DNA from: Linepithema humile
Taxonomy: Eukaryota > Arthropoda > Insecta > Hymenoptera > Formicidae
DNA length: 64,000 nucleotides
NCBI RefSeq assembly: GCF_040581485.1
Contig: NC_090132.1
Location: 28,159,911-28,223,910, forward strand
Direction: 5' to 3'
A model generated the notes under the pieces. That model saw nothing but the letters and a program-made list of their open reading frames with translations, had not been told where the DNA came from and did not search any database. The stretch's first letter is position 1. Each line of letters begins with the position of its first letter. Below, one piece after another: positions 34,541 to 45,560 of this stretch. A program made the translations under genes and the position numbers.

Positions 34541-34966
34541 GCCAGAGGAGATCTTTCGTGAGCTGACAATTTTAAATAAATATAATCAGAGGCGATCTAA
34601 CGTCAGCTGACAGTTTAGAAGAAAGAGAGCTAAAGGCGATTTATTCGTGAACTGGCAAATTGTAAGAAATATTGTCAGAGGCGATCTATCGTGAGCTGAC
34701 AATTTTAAATAAATATTGTCACAGACGATCTAACGTCAGCTGACAGTTTAGAAAAAAGAGAGCTAAAGACGATTTATTCGTGAACTGGCAAATTGTAAGA
34801 AATATTGTCAGAGGCGATCTATCGTGAGCTGACAATTTTTAATAAATATAGTCAGAGGCGATCTAACGTCAGCTGACAGTTTAGAAAAAAGAGAGCTAAA
34901 GACAATTTATTCGTGAACTGGCAGATTTTAAGAAATATTGTCATAGGCGATCTAACGTCAGCTGAC
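34541..34966. repeat. hairpin minisatellite, families B and C (10 units)
   Basis: The array continues with diverged units. Family B opens GTCAG, closes CTGAC and has inner stem CGA/TCG. Family C opens GCTAA, closes CTGGC and has the same inner stem. The usual order is B, B, C, with a period near 130 bp per trio. The unit at 34541 is a hybrid that opens as A (GCCAG) and closes as B (CTGAC), marking the junction. Pairing is kept through base changes: C-G in A is T-A in B, and C-G in A is T-G in C. Confidence 0.85.
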
Positions 34967-35007
34967 AGATTTGAAGAAATACGTATTTATTTTAGTTAGC
35001 AATTTAC

Positions 35008-35717
35008 TGCACGTGTGGTCTGTTTATATTTTATCAGATAATTTATAAGGTCATTTAACCTTTTTTCTCGCAATTGAAATTCTATCGTATGGCTGAATGA
35101 TGTACATACGAGACAAAATAGACTTATACAAGGTGTCTAATAGATATAAGTTAGATATGATAAAATATTTTATTTGAAAAATGTATGTATAATACTATAT
35201 GTCTAATTGGAAAAATATGTTATATGCTTTTCCTATTTTTATTCTTATGTAACAAATACAAAATAAATAAATAAGTTAATTAATTATTGAATACATACAT
35301 ATACATATTGAATATAGTTATCTTTATTTTGTATTTTATATAACTGAAATAATATATACTTTCATTATTTTAGTCATTATCATATAAAATACAAAATAAA
35401 GATAACTATTTATTGAATATATGTGTATATGTATATATTAATTAATTGATTAATTAGTTATTTAGTATTTACTACATAAGGATAAAAGTAAGAAAAGTAT
35501 ATGACATTTTTCTTCAATGATATATATAGTATTATATGTATATTTTTTATTTATTATTTTGTCATATTTAGTTTGTATTTATTTGACACCTTGTATACGC
35601 TTATGTTTTCTCGGACATTATATTGCAGCTTTGCGACGAAATTTCAGTCGAGGAAACAAGCGCAAGCATCGTTTGTTTACAAACTTCCGATGACACACGT
35701 ACACAGACCACACGTCA
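35008..35717. repeat. 0.71-kb palindrome with equal arms
   Basis: The left arm 35008-35342 (335 nt) pairs with the right arm 35382-35717 (336 nt) around a 39-nt spacer. Inner ends match almost perfectly (AGTTATCTTTATTTTGTATT against its complement). ACAAGGTGTC and GACACCTTGT match mid-arm, and CACGTGTGGTCTG and CAGACCACACGT match at the outer ends. Nearly equal arm lengths mean few insertions or deletions since formation. Confidence 0.8.
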
Positions 35718-35719
35718 GT

Positions 35720-35824
35720 GTAGTGAGTCACCACTACAAACAAATGCGTACACACGGACCTACGCGGCATAGGTCCGTAGGCTGCGCCGATAATGTCATT
35801 TCATTTTTAGTACCATCGAAATGA
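35720..35824. repeat. cluster of three small hairpins
   Basis: Three successive stem-loops fill the gap between the palindrome and the right end: GTAGTG/CACTAC (35720-35737), ACGGACCTA/TAGGTCCGT with loop CGCGGCA (35754-35778), and TCATTTC/GAAATGA (35796-35824). Subterminal hairpins are common near transposon ends. Confidence 0.65.
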
Positions 35825-35871
35825 TGGCGCTTTCGCGTCGGAGTTCGCCCGTCACTTCAGCATCCTCTTAA

Positions 35872-36420
35872 CGATACAGGAAGTCTGTTGGAGTGGTTGG
35901 CATTTACGTATCTGAGAAACGATCACAGATATCCCGTTCTAAGAAAGAACGATACACTTAGATGTGCAATTTAAAGTAACTATGTGAATGTATCTCGTCG
36001 TCGGAAAAACAGAGATAAGAAAAAAAATGCAGATCAGATTTTTGTAAAAGAATTCAGTCATCAATTCAGTTTCTCAATTACTTAATTTTCCTTAAAAGTA
36101 TAAATAATTTTTTACACAAAGAAAGTTAAAATACATGTGAACAGAAGTATTGCAATAATATAAAATTTTATCGTTTACAGCGAGTACTAAATTTTAACTA
36201 ATTAATTGATTGAGTAATCCTGATAGAAAATATATTTTTGTAAATTTCAAATAAGTATTTTAACTCAAAAACATACACATGCGATACGAAATTTTTTGTT
36301 AGACAATCACGCGATTAAATAAGCAGTTGCACTTTAAAAGAGGTTTCAGAATTCCTTAGTACATCCAAAGCTGTCTGATAAAAAAGAAAAAGATATAAAT
36401 GCGTAATTACGTAGCAAACT
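35872..36420. other. AT-rich non-coding stretch
   Basis: No feature beyond AT-rich sequence right of the palindromic unit. Confidence 0.4.
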
Positions 36421-37150
36421 TGCATAATTATCACCGCGAGTAGCGTGTCGCCGGAACGTTTTATCAAGTAGCCGGGTAAAAGTAACGCGTGTACATTCAT
36501 TGTCCCTCTAATTACGGTTATCAATCTCCCCGTCCTTCTTTCTGCAGGATCATTAATTATCACGCTAATAGCGCCCCGTTTCATGCAGACACCGGGCCTG
36601 TTTCCTTTTGCAATTTTAGCTGCGCTTTCATCGAGTGATATTTAGCCTCTTGCGTCACTCTTTCTCTCTCTCTCTCTCTGTGATCTCGGTAGGCAAAGTC
36701 AACGTAGGCGACGGGCTAACGAAGTTTTAATTTTCACTTACAATTAGTTCGACGCACGCTTCACTGAGCTTTGTGCTCTATTCGCGTAATCAACGTCGAC
36801 AATTTTCACGACAGAAAGAGTGTTAGAGAGTACAAAACGAATAAACGAAAGGGAACACCGGGTATTATATATAGTCTGCGCGCGATGCAACGGAGACATC
36901 CCTGAGTCTTCAATTAGTGTGATTGGAACCAACTATTCGGCGGCCGTATATAAACCGAGAGCACTCAAAAGTACGTGGGAATTAAGGGAAATCATCGATG
37001 TGTCATAAAGTCAACGCTCGATGCGAACAATACGAGCCAATTCGCCCGATTGCTCCAGCGCGGATGCAGATAAATGAAATTGATAGTAATCAATCAATCG
37101 ACGTTAGGATCAATATCGTGCTCATCGGAAGTTAATCGGCAGATGAAAAA
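36421..37150. promoter_or_regulatory. candidate regulatory block with TATA-like sites
   Basis: Complex, CpG-containing sequence with a (TC)n run at 36,659-36,680 and several TAATTA/ATTAATTA cores. GTATATAAACC near 36,946 resembles a TATA box but no matching initiator or transcript is evident. Overlapping 62-codon frames on both strands are unrecognised. Confidence 0.25.
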
Positions 37151-38920
37151 TTAAGCTAGTAAAAATAAATTTGATTTTGTATTATTTTCAAATGTGAATG
37201 AAACAAAAACTTTGATAAAGTGCTTTTCAAAAAATTCGAAATTTTAAATTATAAAATAAATTGTATCATAAATTAAAAATTAATTACAAATAGATAAACG
37301 AGGATACCGAGCCAACGTCAGATATTTTTTTTTTATTTATAACAATCTTTTTTTAAATTGCTGTTAAAACTTAATTGTGATTGAGGTCAAAAGATAAACT
37401 GTGAATCTATGAGTACGTGATATGTATAATTAATTTATCAATACGAGTCTATATATTTTTAATGCTATTTAGTACTTATTTATTTATTATTGTCTAATGT
37501 AGAATAATAGATATCGAATAATATATAACGATTCTAGTACGATAATAATATAATATATAAGGAATGAAAACGATTCTATCTGTATAAAGCTATTACTTTG
37601 AATTATGTGGGTGCGCATTCAGCTCAATGGATCTTTCTCGCTATTCAAAGCGAGAAAAAGAAGAAACCAACACATGACATACAAAAAAACTATTGTCTCG
37701 AGCTTTTTTCTTACTTCTTCATTTCCGCGAAAAATCGGATTGTGATATAATCTCGCAGCCAAAAAAATCAGTATCCGAAGTAGGCTCCGTTCATTCCATC
37801 CGCATTCTTCCAAAATTTTTCGACGTGATTGCAAAATGCGTCTCCAAGTATGTGCAAAAAGAGACAATCGAGACAATCTATCGATAAGTCGCAGTTCTCC
37901 TCGCGATACGTGATATGATATTCGTACGAGATCTTCGTTGTCATACCAACTGCACCCAAATTTCACTCTCTCACTTTACAATTTCGGCCGTAAATTTTTC
38001 TAGAAACCACCGCTTTACCACCGCCAACCCTCGCGTTCCACGACGTTAAACTGCGCGCGCAAATATTTACAATTTTTTCTGGAACGTGCGAGCGAAAATT
38101 TTTTCGGTTTAACTTCTACGAGAAAAGAAGGAAGACATCCTTCGGCTGACATCGTAGATCACCCCGCTCTCGAGAGAGCGCGAAAACGCAAGCCGTTCTT
38201 CGTAACCGTCCTCGGTAGACAAGCTCTATTTTTCCGGCGATATTCTTTCCTTTTTTTAAGCGCTTTTGCTGTCACTTCAACGACTTATTCCAACGGCATT
38301 ATCCTTCTCTTCGCCTCGCGTTACATTTTCTAGGAACATAATGATGTTGGATAGAATAGAGGATGAACATGGATCTTTAAGCATTACAAAATCATATGAA
38401 TCTTCTGATATTAGAATCCTTGGTGGAAAAGTGCAATAAAATTATTAACAAGATCAGATCATGAATTTATCACATCTTGTATTTTTCTTTATAGAAAACA
38501 TTTTAAACAGTGTCATATATAATTTAATTTTATAAATTACGTTTATTATATTAATCAATCATAATTGTAACTTTCGATAGTTATTGCAATAGTCGTTTTA
38601 TTTTTTTTGGCGTCAACACAATCACGAATTAAAAACTCAAAAATCAATAACACTACAACTTTATGGCATCGATAATTTTTTATCATTTTTATCCATCAAA
38701 AAACTTTTCAAATTTCTATTTTTTCTTTCTGTTCGTAAAACCAATCTTGAATGATTAAGATTGGGCGCATTCAGCTGACAGTTGTGTGAGCTCACTGCCA
38801 TTAAAGTATTCTATCAGATCTTTCATACATCTAATGGTACACTCCAATCACAGATAATAATTACTGATTGCTCCGATTGTTTAGCTGTGACGTGAAAAAT
38901 AAACAAGGCAACTGCTAATT
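37151..38920. other. mixed non-coding stretch
   Basis: AT-rich to 37,620, moderately GC-rich from about 37,960 to 38,300, then AT-rich. A 115-codon minus-strand frame (37619-37966) and a 63-codon frame overlap it in another phase. Neither has a motif. Confidence 0.35.
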
Positions 38921-39460
38921 TATTTGAGTGAAAGAAGGGCCGATCGTAACTTCCCACTTGAGTCAATTCTATTTAGTGTCTGCCGCAATCTTTTTTGCGC
39001 GTTTCCCAAGTCGCCACTCTCTCGCTCCCGTTCTCTCTTTCCCTCGTGTTATCCCGTAAATTTTCTTAACCCTTATTCCGCGCCGGCGTTCGCATTTGTC
39101 CTCTTCTTTATCTCTTCTTTCAGTTCGACGACCACGAGCGGCCACGGAAATGTTCCCAACGCTTTAAAGACACTCGAGTTTCTGTCGATACGATTCGTTT
39201 AACCCAACGAGGAGAGACTATGTCACGTAAGTCTTGTATGCACGTATGCGCGATAAGTCGCGAAAAAATATATCGTGACGCTATTCGTCCTGTGAAAGAA
39301 GATTTATAGAGGACGACAACGCTTGCGGGCCGGCAGAAAGTGCATAAAAAATACGATCGTACATTTTCACGTCATTCCAGTCGTATTTCCTAATTCACAC
39401 GAAGCATCGAAATCTACATCAAGTGGAAACATCACGTACAACTTCACGCATACGTGAATA
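38921..39460 (+). other. pyrimidine-rich block ending in a donor-like site (weak)
   Basis: A pyrimidine-rich stretch at 38,990-39,130 is followed by GAGACTATGTCAC and GTAAGT at about 39,218-39,232. A start codon just before a strong donor match is an arrangement seen in short first coding exons, but with only two codons it may be chance. Confidence 0.12.
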
Positions 39461-41780
39461 TCGACATTTGTATCCTATTATGTCTCGATATCGCCTTAGA
39501 GATTTGAATACATGTTTTCTCATAACACAAGTTGGTTTATTATACATGTATCTTTAGATATTATAAAGCACATATGAAACGATTTATAATCATATATAAT
39601 TCGGATTAAAACGGATTAAAACAGATAAAACTATATATAATCAATGTAAAATAAAAAGTTAATAAAAGTATAATATTTGTATTTTATATATTAATTTTAT
39701 CGAGAATCAATAAGTCGTTAAGTATACAAATTGATAAAATAAAAGTAAATGTTGGAATATAATTTATTATTTTGCTCGGAAAATAGTTAAATGCTAAAAT
39801 AACATTTTAATGATATTTCAAGAAAAAATTTTTTACTTTATTCTTTTTCTGTGCATCATTTTGTAATTTTTAACTAAATAAAGCCATGTCATATAATTAT
39901 TTTAGAATTTTAGTTTTATAATCTAGTTCAATATTGAGATAATAAATGGCAAAAAAGAAATCAAGATACGGGAATATAAATGAGGGAGAGAAATTAGGAA
40001 AAATTATAATAAACCAAGAGAGAATTTTTTGGGGAGAATAAAATGTACCGGAGACAAACGTTGAAGAAACGTCATACAAGAGGGGAGCGATAAAACGTAT
40101 TTCACATGGAGAATCTCTTCGTCACTTGGCTGGCGTAGGCGAGAAGCGAGATCCGCGTTATACATCCGCGGGAAACACAGAAAAATTCCAGCGGGCGGAT
40201 CCAGTCTCGCGTCTGGCAGCCTTTTCCGGGCTTGGGTGTCGGCTATGCTATCACGCTTCATAAATCTCGTCGCGGAGGTGTGAGTCCGATGCGAACCCGA
40301 CGTGACGGAGGAGGTGGCGGTCGCGATGAAACCCACGCCCTCTGATCTCGGGGAGTTCAGCCGATCTCTCTCTACGGCAAACTCGGATGACGCGAATAAC
40401 TTCCGGTGTACAGAACTGCGAGCGCGAGCGCGCGACCTATCTGCTGCTGTAAATCCAAGTCGTTACGACGATACCGGGAGAAAACGAGACGAGCAAAAAA
40501 TACGGAAGCGCTGAGAGTTCACACTTTCCGCGTCTCGTCACCTTCGATCGCAAAGCAATTCGCGGGAATGTTGTTGCGCAGATTTATTACTTTATCTCAT
40601 ACTAAAACCTATAATGTGCTCAATCCAAGTTGTTTAATATTTTTCTTGCGGTGCAATGTATATGGAAAAAAAAAGTTATAGTTCTCAATGCAACGTCAGC
40701 ATCGGAAACTTTTTATGCTTTCTGCAAATACAAAATTGTTTGCAATAGGGAGCTTGATATGCAATCCGTATGTTAGTGTAGAATTATTTAATAGAATAGA
40801 GATCAATACTTTTTTACAATATTACAACTTCAATATTTTCTCCCGTGTCTCCACGTTGATACGCCGGAATATCAAATACGCTGTTTATTTCGCAGCTACT
40901 GTAATTACGGCTGTTAAATGGAAAATATCGCACTTAACTGGAGCACGAGTTCCACTTAGATCCATATAGGCTTTTCATGTTCCCGCGATCCGGTAACATT
41001 TATACTACTTCATAAATTGTGACAGAAGCAATCGTGCGCGGCAAAACTCAACCAGCTATTTCACACAATGATAAAAATTTTACCCTCCTGTCAAAGAAAA
41101 TCCTGCAACTCATGATTTATCTGATATAATTAGATATAAAAATTACATATAACGATTATCTGGTGAAAGAACTATTATCCTTTGAAATCACATTTTTTTC
41201 CTTGCAATACATAAGATTGCATATTAATTATTTAAAAAGTAAGAGCGCTGTTACAAATACACAAATAATATTAAAAAATAAAAAATTAAACGTAAAATAT
41301 AAAAGAAATAAAAAATGAGTGCTAGTGTGCTTAGTATGTATAACATGTTTTACTAATAAAATACTAGTAAAATATGTATTAATAACGTCAGAAGAAACTT
41401 CAGATACTTTGGTTTTTTACAAAAAGTGACAATCGCAAGATAAAACTTCACTGGTTTTAAAGTATTTTACATCTTCCGTTAGTTTGCAATTTTATATATT
41501 AAATTTGCTCCTTGTCGGAACTTTAGATGCTTGAAAAGAATTGCACGAATTTTACGACGCTATACAAAAGTTTTATTTAGTGAGAGAGATTAAATATTAT
41601 AATTCTGCGACAATAAACTTCAGTAATAAAAATATTTCACTTTATTACCGATATTAACATTCAAAATTTATAAGTTTTCACGATTCTTTTTATCAAATAT
41701 CCTTTCTAGCAATTCTCCTCGCTATATGAAAATATGTTTTATATTTCTGTAGATTTTGTACTTCCTTAATTTACTAGCAT
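39461..41780. other. AT-rich stretches around a GC-rich island
   Basis: AT-rich at 39,460-40,060 and 41,000-41,780. A CpG-rich island at about 40,080-40,560 carries overlapping frames on both strands (up to 110 codons) with no motif. Nothing gene-like is supported. Confidence 0.35.
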
Positions 41781-42276
41781 TTCTACTAGCGGGCCGGCCC
41801 GCATAAATTGTGATCCGCTTATCCGGAAATACCGTGAAACGTCAGGAAACGTCTGATGAATTTCATGTAATCGTGGATTAACGTTACAACGCACGTAAAT
41901 ATACGTTCAGAATGGCATGATTAACCGCGTGCGGGCGATTTCCGTGCACGTGCCGGGCGCTCGGTCGAGTTTAATTCGCGCTTCGGATTACTTCCGGGCG
42001 TAACCATTAACGTGGTGAAACGCGCGATGCCCTAGTATACGTGACACTTCGGAGTAATGAAGGCGAATCCATCGTAGCGAGTGCGGCGGCGCGACGCCGA
42101 CGCGACGCACCGCGTCGCCCTGCTTTCAGTGGAATGACTTTCGTCAAAGTAACGCTCGTATAATCGCGCTCGCGCGCACAGCCCTTCTTACATTCTCCGA
42201 CGTAATCGAGGACGTCGATCGTCTTGCTCGGTCATCATCATGCAAAACGTGTCACAGTAAGCGAAGAGCTCCGCGC

Positions 42277-42311
<35 letters not shown>

Positions 42312-42540
42312 ACTCACTCTCTTTCGCGCGACTACGGTAGACGACAGAACCGGCCGGTATGCGAACTGAGAAACGTGCTGCAAGGAACGTGTCAGGGACC
42401 CTTTGCGGTTAATGGAATCCGAGTTTGCTCGCAAGGAGGGTCGCCCCCTCGTCATTTGCGACGGTTTCCGCAGGTGGCAACATGACGTACTAACGTATAA
42501 TAGGACGACAGAGAATGTAATTGATCGCGCGAATTCATTT
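41781..42540. promoter_or_regulatory. candidate regulatory CpG-rich block with GAGA-type repeat
   Basis: One of the clearest CpG-rich blocks. CpG-dense sequence at 41,940-42,240 runs into a (CT)n tract at 42,279-42,306 plus CACT repeats. CT/GA tracts can bind GAGA-factor-type proteins at insect promoters and enhancers. No open frame of note. Confidence 0.3.
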
Positions 42541-42770
42541 AATTAATCAAAGAGGACTTTTATATCACTTTTTACCCTCCGCATTCGTTTCCGTTCTCGT
42601 TCTCGCCGTGCTTCATGTAATTCCCGCATGACAAAAATATCCTCAGATACAAATGGAAGAAAGTTTTCTTGTTATTTTCATACTTGTTTAACATTTTCAT
42701 ATAAATAATTGAAATTTTTATTATTCTCGACAAATGTATGGTAAGCCGGAGCCAAATCTAAAGGGAAATC

Positions 42771-42890
42771 AACGCCGATTTCGTTAAATAAATTTCGTTG
42801 AATAAAATTCAACACCGATTTCGTTAAATAAATTTCGTTAAATAAAATTCAACACCGATTTCGTTAAATAAATTTCGTTAAATAAAATTC
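42771..42890 (+). repeat. three-copy 40-bp tandem repeat
   Basis: Exact 40-bp periods at 42771, 42811 and 42851, nearly identical (AACGCC in copy 1, AACACC in the others). Each unit holds two TTTCGTTAAATAAA-like sub-repeats, so the array is nested. A 17-nt poly-T (42,959-42,975) lies nearby. Confidence 0.9.
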
Positions 42891-42930
42891 GTTAAATAAT
42901 TTAATATTTTTTACCTGCGCTAATTTTAGG

Positions 42931-42956
42931 TGCAACAGCAGCCCTAAACTGTTGCA
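42931..42956. repeat. small hairpin beside poly-T
   Basis: TGCAACAG and CTGTTGCA form a perfect 8-bp stem around a 10-nt loop, directly before a T run of 17 nt. A stem followed by T residues looks like an RNA polymerase III or Rho-independent style end, but no RNA gene is evident upstream. Confidence 0.5.
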
Positions 42957-43040
42957 AATTTTTTTTTTTTTTTTTAATTAATGATAAAAATTAAAAAAAT
43001 TTAGTAATTGAAATAACTAATTAAACCTCGTTGAACGGAA

Positions 43041-44328
43041 TTGGCATTTATTCTTGGAGGAGAATCATTCTAATTCCATGGCGAACTATCCACAACTATC
43101 TTTATTCACGACCGCTACTGCCACCTCATCACCACATGCAAATTAAGTTAACGTCTTTAATCCAGGCGAATTGCTCTATCGCAGCGACCAAGATAATTGG
43201 TTTTCGATAATCAACTGGTCGGATGTGTTCTCTCGTTGGCATAAGCTTTCCCCCGTCTCTTATCTCTTACCTGAATCATCGATATTCGACGTGTTCCGGC
43301 CGGCACGCATCCGGAAAACGCCGTCGTCGATCACGGGTTCTGAAAGTGAACGTCGTCGGAATTACGATCGCGGATTTATGATCGCTTATCATCACTTCGC
43401 AACTAGGTCAAGGGGCATGCGATCAATTCATTCTCCTGCGGAAGTAGTCAGTCTCTCTAATGCGACAAGGAAGTGACACCTTTACACGCGGTTTCGCGCC
43501 GCTATTTTTCTCCAGGAATATTGAAAATGACGGACTGATAACGCAGCATCATTTCTCGCGACTGTACAAAATCCCGCCGAACGGTTCCGATGAATTTTCA
43601 AACAAACTTCGCGACACGGCGACGCGGATAAAGAAAAATGCAAAAAAAAACAAAGAATACGTTTGTGCAAAGTCGATTTGCCAATAATGTATCGCTTGAG
43701 ATTCCTTATTCGCATCGTAATTGTTTTTTCTCTTGCGAGCAGTAAGTGATCTTTCACTTATTCAATAACAATGCAGTTATTTTACGCTTCTAATACTTCG
43801 GAATTGAAAAAACAGCTGATGAATGTTTGTATCCACGCTTTCGGAGTCTCAAATCCGCCGTAATTCGATCCGTTTGCGCGATGCCAGGGGATTTACAAAA
43901 TTGCCATCTATCCCAGGGAAGTCTATATTTCGTCGGTAATCTCTTCAAGTGCCCTGACGCCGACAGGGTGGCCTGCACTCGCTTGAAAATGCCTTTGTGA
44001 AATTCCAGCGCGCAATAAGGGCTCGACAAAGAACTCGGTTTATTACGTTCATTGTGGCACGTCATTGCATTCCCTGCTCATAGGAGACAAGACTACTTAA
44101 GACAGAGTCAGCCTGCAACGTTGTAACGCCGCGTTCGTATACCCGAGTGCCCCTCAATGGTGACGACACCGCGATAGCTACTCCATTCTAAAGAATTGCA
44201 TTTTCCGTAACACAGCGCGGCGCGCGCATCGTTGTCGCATCATGTTAATAAAAAATAAGAGCGCTAGGTATCGAACGTGTGTGGAAACGTTGCGAAAGTA
44301 AGGAAGGAAGGAAGGTCTACGTCGCTCG

Positions 44329-44330
<2 letters not shown>
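43041..44330. promoter_or_regulatory. candidate regulatory block
   Basis: Complex, moderately GC-rich DNA with a POU octamer ATGCAAAT at 43,136 and, on the minus strand, a strong donor-like CAG/GTAAGA near 43,268. Open frames of up to 101 codons are unrecognised and overlap on both strands. Confidence 0.25.

Positions 44331-44378
<48 letters not shown>
44331..44378 (+). repeat. (TC)n microsatellite
   Basis: About 48 bases of TC dinucleotides with one A interruption. A short GGAA run (44,301-44,314) lies just upstream. Confidence 0.9.
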
Positions 44379-44379
<1 letters not shown>

Positions 44380-44713
44380 CCCTCTGCCTATACGTTTTAT
44401 CAGTCACAGTTCACTTCTTCCGGCATCTCGGAATTCGATCCAATTCGCTCTCCCGGTGTAACGAAAGAAAGTAGTTCAGCGCGGAGTTCTTAACGAATGA
44501 AAGGAAACGCCGTCACGACACGCCGTACATCTGCGTAGATTCTGATAGATGAACCGACGCGACTGCGTTAGTTGTCGACAACTTTAATAATTAAGTGAAA
44601 CAAATTAGTACGGAATGAAAAGACATCTTTCGTCGTTAATTATAGATGCTTCAATATTTTCACCGAAGAAAAGTTTCGCCAAACTGACCGAAAAAATATA
44701 TAAAAAATGCAGT

Positions 44714-44714
<1 letters not shown>

Positions 44715-44769
<55 letters not shown>
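44715..44769 (+). repeat. (GA)n microsatellite
   Basis: An uninterrupted run of about 27 GA units. It is complementary in sense to the (TC)n tract 340 bp upstream, so a transcript across both could fold back on itself. Confidence 0.9.
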
Positions 44770-44771
<2 letters not shown>

Positions 44772-45560
44772 GAGTTACTCTGCATAATTTATATAAAAAC
44801 GCGATTCTAAATATAATACGTTAAAGAGCAGTTTAATAATGGTATAAAAATGCTAATGCATATCTAAGAAAAAGCTCGCAAGCTACGGAGAGCTGAACAC
44901 AATTTGTCTTCTAATACAAGGTAAGAGCGTTTCCACCACCTTCTTTCTTGTTTATTCCTCCTTTGTAGCGCCGGGTTTATTCGGGGGAAGCGAACAAAGC
45001 GGCGTCACGGTTCTGCATACTTTTTGCCGCTTTCGTGTGACAGTCTGAGTAAACGTAGCGGCAGCTATAAGCAACGCGACGACGTAAGATCGTGCAATTC
45101 GCGCTCTATATACCGCCGTTGGTCGCGAACGAAGAAATGAACGTCACGTTGCGCAAAAGCTGAGACAACGAACCGCCCCGCGCTAAGGCGGAGGAGAGAC
45201 AGAGGGGACGGAGTAGGCGGAGAGCAGGTGACGAGATTTAATATTCGTATCTTCGCGCTGGCTGGGAGAATCGCAGATCCGAGTACTGGCGCAGCTCAGT
45301 TTCCGGGGTGGAAGAATTTATCACCCATGTATGACCCGACGATGATTGATTTCTCGTCTGGCCTCGACTCGGCTAATCGGCACGCTCATGGATCATTAGA
45401 TTTCATATTCTGCAAGCCAAAGCTACTTTCTCCGATAACTTTCCGGTTGCACACAATGATCCTGTCTTTTTACAAAAAGAATCAGTTCACCCCGCTACGA
45501 CTTTTTTCATTTATAATTACAGTAACATTTATTTTGGAAGGTTTCGTACATTAAATATAT
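44770..45560. other. CpG-rich non-coding block
   Basis: Moderately CpG-rich from 44,960 to 45,400. A 108-codon plus-strand frame (45228-45554) reads through it without a recognisable motif. A donor-like AAG/GTAAGA lies near 44,920-44,927. Confidence 0.3.

Larger units (their letters stand above)
32222..35871. mobile_element. 3.65-kb TTAA-bounded nested-palindrome unit
   Basis: TTAAGAGGATGCTGAAGT at 32222-32239 recurs as its exact reverse complement at 35854-35871, and four of the six next outward bases also match. TTAA at both outer edges recalls TTAA-targeting transposons such as piggyBac, but the inner ends do not start with CCC and no transposase frame is present. Inside, in order, are a 285-bp inverted-repeat element, a GT-rich run, a 1.13-kb palindrome, a hairpin minisatellite, a 0.71-kb palindrome and small GC-rich hairpins. 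It may be one non-autonomous foldback element or a nest of independent insertions. Confidence 0.5.

Noticed and set aside
33999..34966. CRISPR array
   Set aside because: The 28-nt palindromic repeats with 17- or 28-nt spacers would trigger array finders, but the spacers are themselves repeated, the repeats diverge into families, and the DNA is eukaryotic with no cas genes.
36940..36980. TATA-box core promoter
   Set aside because: GTATATAAACC is present but no initiator or downstream element at the right distance and no open frame of note follows.
41846..41870. hammerhead ribozyme at CTGATGA
   Set aside because: The CTGATGA box is present but no GAAA box and closing stems follow in the required positions.
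42931..42975. Rho-independent terminator
   Set aside because: The stem plus T-run is formally similar, but the genome is eukaryotic and no transcript is identifiable upstream.
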